Source: Symsagittifera roscoffensis (lineage: Eukaryota > Xenacoelomorpha > Acoela > Convolutidae). From it: DNA of 64,000 nt. The notes beneath the pieces were generated by a model. The model made no database searches. It was given only the letters and a program-made list of their open reading frames with translations, and was not told the DNA's origin. This document shows positions 36,691 to 46,242 of this stretch, in pieces; positions within the stretch are counted from its first letter, which is position 1, and each line of letters starts with the position of its first letter. The stretch is from positions 32,523,651-32,587,650 of the forward strand of contig NC_087062.1 of assembly GCF_963678635.1 (NCBI RefSeq), read 5' to 3'. Position numbers and translations under genes: made by a program.

Positions 36691-39600
36691 CAGTGATTTC
36701 TCAACTATTTGGTATGGTCCTTTTCGGAGTGGTTGTAACTTTTTAGAAATTCATTTTTGTGTTGTAAAATTGGGAATTAAAACAAATGTTCCTATTTTTA
36801 AATCTGTTGCTGGTGTAAAGCGTGAATTGATTTGGGTGTTTATGTTGTCTTTGTAGCAATTTTTTTGTTATTTTTTGATAAACTTCATTGTGTTTTTTAT
36901 CTCTATTTAAAATCCATTCGGTGTGGGTACAGGAAGCTAAATTAAAAAAATGTGGATGATTAAAGTGGTCGTCTTCATCATGGGTATGTAGTGGTAGATT
37001 ATAACAAATTGATTCTTTGTTTGGTTGACAATAACCTTGTGCATTTTTATGGGCGTTTGCTGTAAACTTTATTAGTTTACACGGTTTTTGGTTGAAAACC
37101 ATTTCAAATGGTGACATTCCTAATGTTGTTGTCATTTGTGAATTATATGAAAGTGGAAATAATTTTACATCTGCTGACCATTCAGTATATCGGGTATCAT
37201 TTCCATTAACGATACATCTGAGGTATTCTTGTAATGAACGGTTCATACCTTCGACTAACTCATTTGTCTAAGGTGCATGAGATGTACGTGGTTTATCTTC
37301 AATGTTATATAAGTGGCATATTGTGATGATATCATTATTAATAAATTTAGTGCCTTTGTCTGTGACTAAAATTTCGGGTAATCCAAATTTAGCTATCCAG
37401 TGTTCGTAGAGTGTGATATATGCATAATAAGCATTACAATGGGTTACTGGATTAAGTGCTAAATAATGTGTAAATGCATCAACAGTTACCATTATATATG
37501 AGTTTCCTTCTTAAGATGGTGAAATTGGTCCTTTTGTGTCAAATGATATTCTGTGATTAAAATAAAGCCTTTGTCTTTTAAAATCTTGTTTATCTTCGAT
37601 TAATTTTTCATTTGGATAGGTTTCATTTAATTGGCATTTTATAGAATTGTTGCATAACACTTTTATCCATATTGGTGCATTAGGAAAATAAAAATGTTGT
37701 ATAAAATTAGAATATGTTTTTTCTGATCCGGAATGTATTTTTGTATTTAAGGTATGGGAAGTATTAAACGCGATTAGCATCATACTTAAAGCTAGACACG
37801 GTACTTGATTTTCTAGAATGTCCGTTTTTTCATTTATGGTGGTGCTGTTAAATTTTCTGAAGTATCTAAGGAGTGTTTTGTTTCCTAAGATTGTCGTATC
37901 AGCTCTTGTTGGCTTTGTTTTAAACTTGTGCCGTGATTTGAGCTGTCTAATGGCGGGATAATGGTTTTGGTATTTTTGTAATAACTCACGTGTGGTTTTT
38001 TTCTGTTGTTGGTAGAAAAATATTTTCTATTTCAATTTTTGATAGAGGTATTGTATCAAGCGGGTCATGAAGATTAAAAACTTTTTTTATCGTGTATTTT
38101 GATCATTTGGTAGCAGTACTCATAGATCTATGGTATCAGTTAGGTTTTCCTTTTCTATTAAAGGCAAATTGTCTTTTTCATGTGGTTGTTGTTTAAGTCG
38201 TTTTTGTTGAGTATTATTTTTGATCCAATGTGAATATGGAATTGGCTTGAATGTAGATGTTCCTAATAAATCAACTTCATAATGGTTGTTTTGACAATCT
38301 AAATAGAGTGAAAAATTTTGTAGATTGTTTATTTGTGACTGATCTATGTCAGTTTTTACTGCGTATTTAAATTTTAATCGTGGTGAAGTTTCATCTTTGG
38401 CGAGATAAAATTATATGTTTTGTGGTATTTCAACTGTTGTTTTTCTTGTTAATAGTTCAGGTGGTGTATTTCTTCTAAGAGTATCAGGTAGTGCAAGGTT
38501 TTTTCCTGCTGTCCATACTATGTGTAAGTTTGGAAATTTAATTAGGATTAGTTGAAATCTATAAACTCTATGGTTTGGATTTGATTTTTGTGTAAAAAGA
38601 AATATGATAGGTTTATGGTCTGTAAAAAAAACTGTTGGATGTTTGGGTCCGAGTATCAAAAATTCATAACCTGTTAAGGTGTGTATGATAGCTGTACATT
38701 CTCTCATAAGGTTAGAGAGTCGTAATTCAGCTTGTGTAAATAGTCGAGAGTTTGCTGATAAAAGATTCATTTTGCTGCTCCGATGCCAAAATTTGAAGCA
38801 TTGCACATTGCATAGAATTGTTGATTTGGATCTGGGATTGTGTTTGATATCTGTTCGTTGAGAAGTTTTTTGATTTCTTCAAATAGTTTTTGATGTTCTG
38901 TTGTCAATTCAAAGTTAATTTGTTGTCGAAGAATGTTGTAAAATGATCTTAAGCACAATTGCATTTTTCATACGTATTTACTCAAGAAGTTTAATTCCAA
39001 GAAAATCATGTATTTTCTTTTTATTTGTTGGTGGTTGAATTTTTGAACTGCACCAATTCGTGATTTCAGTGGGGTTATAGTGTCTTTTTCTATGATGTGT
39101 CCAAGAAATTTTACGCCTGTTAAGAAAAAATGTGATTTATCTGGGGCTGCTTTCATTTTTTCGTTCTGTAAAATTTGATGATGTTTTTCTAGAACTGTGA
39201 ACATTTCATTTTTGTTTGTGATTGCGTGAAAATATCGTCTAAATAGTGGTTGCAATTTTACTAAATATGAGTGGTCTAAAAATTTTACTCATGAAGGCTG
39301 AGAAAGCTGCTGGTCCTATGAATATACCATAGAATATTCTATTAAATTCGTATTGTTTATTTCCAATAATGAATTGTGTTAGTCGTCGTGATTGTTCATC
39401 TAGTGGCGTTTGGTTATATGCACTATTCATGTCTGCGGTTGTGAAATTTTTACCGTTTATTTTTGATAAAATTACTTGAATTGGTTCCATTGGCCAATTG
39501 CATTTGGATCCATCAATTAGTGAATTGAGGTATCTAGCATCTAGAACTATTTTTAATGATTCTCTTTTGGCGAGGATAATAACAGGGTTAATAAAGGTGT

Positions 39601-39900
39601 TTCCTTTTGGTTGTTCTTCTTTATTTAATGGAGATATAATTTCGTATTGTTCTAGAATGTCAAGTAGTCTATTAACTTTGTCATGTAAATGAATTGGTAC
39701 TTTACTTGCTCTTTGTTTTTTGAAAACTGCGTCAGGTTTCAAGGGTAAATGTAGTGGTGAACTTATTTTTCCAATGTCAAACTTAGATGTTGCATAAACT
39801 TTTGGATATTTTAAAAGTAAAACGGCTACTTTTTCAAATTCATTCTGTGCTAATTGGGAGTGTTGAAAATTGAACATTGTCAAGAATTTTTGTTGTTCTT
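36690..39900 (-). pseudogene. Pol copy 2: RT, RNase H, integrase
   Basis: RT spans 39239-39883, with LDARYLNSL and FTTADMNSAYNQ blocks, then YLDD after a frameshift near 39230-39240. The thumb/connection spans 38968-39255. RNase H spans 38411-38964. Its first acidic residue is changed (CNAS instead of CDAS), while MREC and FTDHKP are kept. The integrase zinc finger (H-x-H...C-x-C) and first Asp (SFDTKG) lie in 37511-37783. The second Asp (LVTDKGTKF) lies in 37268-37492 and the Glu (LVEGMNRSL) near 37246. A TAG at 37268-37270 interrupts integrase, at the same site as in copy 1. The domain order identifies Ty3/gypsy. Confidence 0.85.
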
Positions 39901-41092
39901 CTGTATAGTGTGATATTTTGAATGTTGGTTTAAAATAAGGTGTTTTTTGAAATAGTCTGTGTTCCTTTTTTCATTACTTATTATATTTTCTATTGATAGT
40001 TCTTCATCGGTGATTGTTGACTGACATATATCTAGTAGTTGTAATATATTATTCACTATGTATGCTACTTCTTTTGTGTTGGAAATGGTTGCATTAGTTT
40101 CGCAATATCCCAAGAGTCCTAAAGGTAAGGTGATTTTGTATGGTGAATTGTTATACACGTGTAGAGAAATAATATCGGAATTTGAGTTTTTCATGTGTTT
40201 TATGGATGAAATTGTTACTCTAAAAGTTTTGTGAATTGGTCTAAATTCAAAGTCTGACATATAGAGATGTTGTCGATTTTGATTTTCGTCGTACTGGTGA
40301 ACTTGTTTAATTGGAAATTCATAATTATTAACCTGAGAGTGAATTGAGATGTTTTCTTTCTTTATTAAAGATGGGGTAAAATTTTGAAAAGAATGGTGGT
40401 TGTTTGTTCATACTTTGGAAGAATGTTAAAGCGGTGTTTTGCATTTTTGTATATTTATCTTTTATATTAATTTTACTCTCTAATACATTAATAGTGGGTA
40501 TAAAATTTGTGATGAATGGAATTCCATTAATACTGTGTTTTGTATCTGTGATATGGAATATTTGATCAAATGGTTTATTGAGAAGTTTATTTTGTTCCAT
40601 TGTTTTTGTGGGAACAAAGAAAAGATAAATTTTTCCATAATTTGTTAGGGTTGAGCCTTGTGCTGTTGCTAGTCTACTTGTTGTTTTTATGGGTGTTAGT
40701 CTTGGGTGTAGGATTTTGATTTCATTCCAAGTTGGAATATTGATGATATTTGATTCTGCTCCAGAGTCTATCAAAAAATCTATTTCAAGGTCTGGTGGTT
40801 GAAAATCTTTACCTTTTGGACTTTCTAAAAGATAGGTGATTGTCCAATTTTTTTCTTTTGGTGGTTCTTTTGGTATATTCTGGTAAATGTGATTTGTACT
40901 AGAACATGGTGTTAGTTCTTTTTCAGGTTGTTGTGATGTTTTTACTTCATTTACTATTTGTTCTATTGGTATGTTATTACTTCTAGGTCTAGTATGATAA
41001 TCTAAAAGTAATTCCAAATGATTTTCGTAAATTTGTGAATAAAAAGGTTGTTCGTATGTAACAGATTCATAATCATTTTCAACTTCTATCAT
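39880..41092 (-). pseudogene. Aspartic protease and pre-RT segment of pol copy 2
   Basis: The frame at 40328-41092 (254 codons) has a retropepsin motif DFLIDSGAESN with the catalytic Asp at about residue 109. DSG replaces the more common DTG, an accepted variant. The next frame, 39880-40260, is a conserved-looking segment between protease and RT (for example PYKITLPLGLLGYCETNATI). It is nearly identical to 33147-33527 in copy 1. A break separates the two frames, so the region is not continuously open. Confidence 0.75.
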
Positions 41093-42490
41093 GTTGACTA
41101 AAAGTGTGTTTTCTATATCACTGTCTGTGAAGTCACAGTTTCTGTGATTTAATTGTAACTCAGTAGTTTCTGTGTTATCAAAACCAGGGGGGTCTGAATT
41201 TAATTCATTGGTTGTTTGTACTTGATTTTTTGTATCTGATATTTTGGTGTATTACTTCTATATTTGTTTTGAGAATCTGGATAACGTGTGTTATTCCTAT
41301 GAGGTGATTGAGAGCAGTTTCTTTGTCTATTGTTATAGTTTGAATTCTTATTTTGTGAATTATCTATTGATCTATTTTGATAATTAAGGTAATTTGATCT
41401 TTGGTGATTTGATCTATTGTTCGAGTAATCTCTTGATTGATTATTATATTGTCGATTTCGATAATTTGAATAACTTCTGTTCCTATTGTTGGAATAATTT
41501 CTGTGTCTATTGTATGATGAGTTTCTTGATGTATCATTTAAATAGTGTCTATTCCTAAAGTGTGAATGGGAGGGAACTGGTGTCAAACGAGTAATTCTGT
41601 CTGTTTGAGTTCGATCGTGAATAATTATTTCGATAATCCTTATTTCTACTGTGTGATCGACTATATTAATTTTGTGAGGGATTCTGTGAATTTCTTTTAT
41701 CTGGTGATCTACCTCTGTAGTTAGAATTATAAGGTGATTGATTTCGTGAATGATTTGAGCTATTTGGTAGTGGTTTTCCCGAGCTAATGTTACTATCAAT
41801 GTTTTTGTTTGGTAAATTTTGATCTTTCTATTATGTATTGATAGAATGATTTATTTGGTGCTTTGTACTTCTGTGGTTTATTTTGATCGTCTTGCTGTTT
41901 TTGTCTGCATTCAGCAATACTGTGTCCGTATCTTCGGCAATAGTTACACCATTTTTTAAATGATGGTTTACCTTTAAAATTTGGGTTTTTCTCATTTATA
42001 TTCAGAATTTCAGTGATTTTTTCGGATAAATATGTGTCTAAATTATGTATATTATTTAATTGTGTTGTTGTTGTTTGAATATTATTAATGTACTGTAATT
42101 TGAGATTTTCTGTTTCTTCTAGTTTCATAGTGATTTCTGCTTGTTCTAGTTTATCTACTAGTTTTCTGAAATCTAGATCAAGTTCTCGAATTGAGGAAGG
42201 ATGTGATGCTCTCTTTTTAATTGCTATTTTTCGGTGTTAGAGTCATCATTAAAAACTCTGTATTTTTTGTGTTTTAATAATCATGAATATTTAGTGAATA
42301 CGCTTTTCGGACTACTGTTTCGATGCTTACTGCTAGTTTTTTGATCGTTTCATTTGGTAGTCTATGAATTTCATTGCATAAAACTCTTTGATGTTGTTTG
42401 TTTCTTTTTGAATCAAACATTTTTTTAAAATTCTTGTGGGAATCTTTTCCAATCTGATTTTATTTCTATAAGTAAAACTGAAAACTATTT
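41093..42490 (-). pseudogene. Gag C-terminal part: CCHC zinc knuckle and Arg/Asn-rich tail
   Basis: The frame at 41796-42128 contains a CCHC zinc knuckle, CNYCRRYGHSIAEC (C-x2-C-x4-H-x4-C), the nucleocapsid RNA-binding signature. The frame at 41200-41799 can be read as an Arg/Asn/Ser/Tyr-rich tail (repeated SNYRNR-like peptides) likely to bind RNA. Upstream, 42170-42480 is coding-like capsid sequence with frameshifts. Pol copy 1 keeps only the Arg/Asn-rich part of this region. Confidence 0.8.
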
Positions 42491-42811
42491 TTGAGCTGCG
42501 CCATCGAGTGTGGTTTGTATTAACGCTGTAAATCTATGTATCCAATTTTGGTGAAGTGGCATATTTATGGGTTCAAGTCCTATGTTTAAAATTAAATTTG
42601 CTGTGACTGCATTTAAATAATCTTTTACAGAATATTTAGGATCTGTGCCAGTGAATACCATCAATAGCTTGTTTGATTGGATTGATTTGATGATCCACCC
42701 ATGAGGTATGGATTCATAGTCATCTATAGTGATTCTACGGCATTTGGCATTTGTGAAAAATTTGTGAGTTGACTTTTTGTGATTTCGTGTTGTTGTAAAT
42801 AATAGGGTCAT
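42485..42811 (-). pseudogene. Gag capsid-like segment
   Basis: 108 codons ending LIQTTLDGAAQK, followed in a shifted frame by a W-x-F...F-type stretch. This fits the retrotransposon gag (capsid) family pattern in which a helix with GAAxxWF precedes a long helical C-terminal domain. The related, shorter element at 5.3-9.3 kb keeps sequence matching the neighbouring part of gag. It is broken on both sides by frameshifts. Confidence 0.6.
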
Positions 42812-43383
42812 GGGATTTCATTTAGCATTTGCGTTGGTTGATAATAATCTGTGTTTACTGGGTTTTGCCTTTGTATTGGTTGATATGATTGTGTATAGGT
42901 TGATTTTTGCGTTTGCAATGGTTGGTGATTTTGTGTGTTAGCTGGGTTTTGTGGATAAAAATTTGTATTTTGAGATGCTTGATTTGGTCGAGGTGGTTTT
43001 GCACAGTTTTCTTGTGTATATGGGGCAAAAATATCTGATTGATAATAATCATCATCATCTGATGATAGATAATAAGGTGTATAATAAGGTGTATTATGTT
43101 TACCTTGGTTTTGTTCATTACTTTTACTCTGTTGAAAAAATGGATAATTTTCACTTTGGTCTTGTGAATTGCGTGGGTAGTCATGGGAATTTACTGAAGT
43201 TGTTCTTGGTTGCCGAAAATTTTGTCTTTGTGAAAAGAAAGGATTTTGAGTATTTGGGCGAAAAGATCTAGATGTTTGTTGTCTATTTACATAGTTATAA
43301 TTGTGGTCTGCAAAGTTGTTTCTAGTGAATGTTCTTTGTTTTTGAATCGGTTTCATCATAGGTCGAAATGGTTGATAGCTCAC
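42808..43383 (-). pseudogene. Gln/Asn-rich gag N-terminal region
   Basis: 191 codons dominated by Q, N, P, Y and S, with repeats such as TQSYQPIQRQNPVNT. The composition is prion-like and no folded domain is expected. It starts without ATG (GTG at 43383) and overlaps the end of the preceding frame (43380-43769), so the two are most likely one gag frame split by a frameshift, or joined by programmed frameshifting. The shorter relative at 5.3-9.3 kb appears to lack it. Confidence 0.6.
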
Positions 43384-44803
43384 ATGTGGTTATCTTGGTT
43401 CAATGGTGGGTTTAACGTAGATTGTAGTGTTACTTGTGGTAAGATTGGATTTTTGGTCTTGGAGTTGTAAGATTTGGATGTTTTGGTGAGATACTTTGCT
43501 GTTGTTACTACTGTGGTAACTACTTCTTCATTTGTGAGATGTGATGATGTTTGAATATCTTGTTGTGTGAGATCCCTAGTTCCTTTTAGATTTTCTTGTT
43601 GTATGAAAGTTGAATCTAAAGCATTATTTCCTGTTCTATCGGGTAGAAATGAGTTATAGTTTAAAGGTATTGCATCAGTTGTGGGTGGATATACCTTAAA
43701 ATAATCTTTGTGTATAGAAATTATGCCAATGACTTGACTTGAAAAATCTGTTGGTATGTTAATAAACAATCTATGAGACCATTCAGAGTCCCAAACATAA
43801 TCTGAATCTTCCGCTAATGCTGTATCATCTGTTGAATTTTGGGGTCTGAAAGTTTTTCTTGCTTATGAGATTAAATCAAGATTATGTGTGGAATAATCTA
43901 TGATGAACCATGCTAAGATTTTTTGTAAATCGTGTTTAACATTTTGTGAAACGTCGTTACTGGTTAAATTTTCACGGATTGCTTTTAAATATTCGGAAAA
44001 TATCGTGATTTCATGTCTTACACTTGTATGTTTTGATGTTTGAACTGGTAAAGTTCCTTGGGATTCTGGTTTTTCTAATATAGATAATTAGCTATAAATT
44101 ATTCGAAATACTTCATTACTAAATATCGAATTTGCTCTTTGCGAAATTTGGTGTTGTATATTTTTTATATATTCTGTGAATACTTTTGAAAACTCTATAT
44201 CTAAGTCGTCTGTTTGAAGTAAATACCTACCATGAAATTTACTTGGGCTCCGTAATTCTATGGTATAGATTTCGTACTGTTGTGTCAGTGTACATATTCC
44301 CCTGAGGTAGTGGTCGACAATTTCTCTTTTGATTTTTATTTCTGAAAGTTCTGCTGCGCATGGGCTAATTCCTTTTTCAAATAAATTTGCTAATAATTTT
44401 TGACAAAATTTTGTTTGTCCTCTATCTTCAGTGAGGGAAATGATTATAAATGGGAGGATGGAGTTTTTATCTTCACTTTCTTCATTTATACTCATTTTTG
44501 TGCTTTATGACTGTCAATTTGTAACTTTCTATGTGTTTTATTGGTTGATTTCAATTGTATAGTCGTACTGGTTTGTTTTTTGTGTGTTTTTTATTCTTCT
44601 TTTCCTTGTATTGATGAATGTGATGTGGTTTCTGAGTCAGAAAAATATAATGTAACATTAACTGGGTAGTTCTTTTTTATTGAGTCTTTCAATCTATAAA
44701 GTTCTTGTAAATGACTTGTTTCTGATTCGGAGAATGCGTTTCTTTGTTTTGAAATTTTTTTCGTGTAATTTGTCTTTGTTTGCTTAAAACGACAAACAAT
44801 CAA
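43380..44803 (-). pseudogene. Gag N-terminal frames
   Basis: Open frames at 43380-43769 (129 codons), 44088-44495 (135 codons, ATG start MSINEESEDKNS) and 44591-44803 (70 codons). None has a domain I recognise. The 135-codon frame looks folded (mixed hydrophobic and charged helices, for example LPFIIISLTEDRGQTKFCQK) and is the likely gag start. The stretches between are coding-like but broken. Confidence 0.5.
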
Positions 44804-44829
44804 ATTTTTCGTTTGATTGTTTGTCGTTT
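44787..44829 (-). promoter_or_regulatory. 18-bp perfect hairpin in the 5' leader
   Basis: AAACGACAAACAATCAAA (44787-44804) and its exact complement (44812-44829) enclose a 7-nt loop. In the element's minus-strand RNA this forms a strong stem-loop between the primer-binding site and gag, where retroelements place packaging or dimerisation signals. That role is inferred. Confidence 0.6.
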
Positions 44830-45865
44830 GGTTCTGATATATCCTGTTGACTGTCTGTGTGGAGTGATTACGGGATCATATTTCACAGTTGTGTAATATG
44901 ATTGTTTGTTTATTTCCTAAATTGTCTACTGACATAAGGTTTAGGATGACGGATGCAATATTTGGATTAGTGAATTTTACAATGCTTAAATTGTTAGTCC
45001 TTACAATTTTTTCGGTTTAGCCTAACTTGGGTCTTGTTTTTTAGGGTTGGAAAGAAAAGCATATATCGATTCCGAAGAATGATTGTTAGTTTCTCATGGC
45101 TAGTCCAAGTTAAGGTGTTAACTTACTTAATCTTACTTAGGGGTAATGATTGTGTTCAAGGGTTGCAGAATAGTAAATCGATCCACAAGGTTCAGGTATA
45201 ATTAGAACACAAGTAGTTCGAAAGATACTATTTTAAACTTACTAAGTTTAAGTAATATCTTTGGTGAGGTAAGAGGGGGGATCAAGTGAAGGATGAATAA
45301 CCGAAGTTCTTCACAGTTTATCTTAATTAGAATGGTTAGTGTTATTGAAAAATTTCTGTTAATCCTGGGTCGTAGAAAGGGTTGGATAGTGAATCGACGT
45401 TTTAGGTCGTTAGACAATATGCTAACTGTGTGGGGGGGGGGGGAACAAAAAAAATTCTATTTGATCTTTTTATCAATCGTTATTGTACAATATTAAGTTT
45501 AGCGCCTGTAGTTATCGGTGAAGAATTTTCTTCAATGATACTATGTCTGCAAGTGAAAATCTAAATTCATTGCTAATAAAACTCTGAATATAAAAGTTTG
45601 TGTTGGCTTTTGCCGTACGACCTTGAAACTTATGGGTAAGTTCCGTTGTAGTCGTATATCGTCTCTTGTCCGAGGTTTTCTTCCAATACCGGGAGTTCTC
45701 GTATTGTTCGGAATGATGGCTCTGATCTATCGAGTTGTAGAGACATTTCAATTAAATTATTATTGTGTAACATTTTTGTGATTTTGTCTAAGTCCAATCT
45801 ATTTTTTGTTAGTTTAAACTACTTTATTGCCTAAGGTCTTATTCGAGACTTATGGTCGCACCAGA
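44830..45865 (-). other. 5' leader and primer-binding site
   Basis: Untranslated leader between the 5' LTR and gag. The plus strand ends ATGGTCGCACCA then GA before the LTR. In element orientation this is LTR-TC-TGGTGCGACCAT, a primer-binding site complementary to a tRNA 3' end. The leader matches 8040-8930. A run of about 12 G lies at 45432-45443. Frames of 71-79 codons (45202-45417, 45512-45751 minus) are not supported as genes. Confidence 0.65.
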
Positions 45866-46242
45866 TGAGTTATGACGGAAGGTCTAACTCATAGAGTAAT
45901 TTCAGATAAGGTACACCGTCTGCTCGTCACGCTAACTTATTTTCGGCCGGATAATTCGTGCAACTTCTTAGTCTAATACCGATCTTAATCTTACTCTTAT
46001 ATCTCTTAGTCTCAATAGATCTAGAGTATACTGGTTTGTTACGAGTTGGTCTCTTGGAAAAGGCAACTAAGCTGTAAGTTAAATTCAGAATTCTCTGGTG
46101 ATGAAACTACAACTAGTTTCAGCACTTACAAATAAATGGGTTGTTAGTTAGATGGAGAATGATTGGTTAGTCTTCAATAATTTATAGGGAAAAATTATCT
46201 AATTTATAACCACTAATATTATACAGTTTGGATCAGGTTCCA
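45866..46242 (-). repeat. 5' LTR of the large retroelement
   Basis: 377 bp, TGAG...TTCCA, partner of 22446-22823 and followed by the TSD ATTA. A minus-strand TATA-like box (TATAAA at 46181-46186) lies 57 bp from the U3 end. The conserved hairpin (46099-46125) lies about 60-80 bp beyond it. This order suggests a U3 promoter followed by an R-region stem-loop. Confidence 0.9.

Larger units (their letters stand above)
22446..46242 (-). mobile_element. 23.8 kb LTR retroelement (Ty3/gypsy type) with duplicated pol and env-like region
   Basis: Bounded by LTRs at 22446-22823 and 45866-46242, and flanked by ATTA on both sides (22442-22445, 46243-46246). Read on the minus strand the order is: LTR, primer-binding site, leader, gag (44.8-41.2 kb), protease, RT, RNase H, integrase (41.1-36.7 kb), pol tail and a ~0.9 kb segment (36.7-34.3 kb). 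A second partial gag-pol follows (34.3-29.9 kb), then a second copy of the 0.9 kb segment (29.9-29.0 kb), an env-like region (28.9-26.3 kb) and an unidentified ORF (26.1-24.4 kb). Usual gypsy/errantivirus elements are 5-9 kb, so this is unusually long. Scattered stops and frameshifts make it defective. Confidence 0.88.

Noticed and set aside
42951-43271. 106-codon plus-strand frame
   Set aside because: Antisense shadow of the Gln/Asn-rich gag region.
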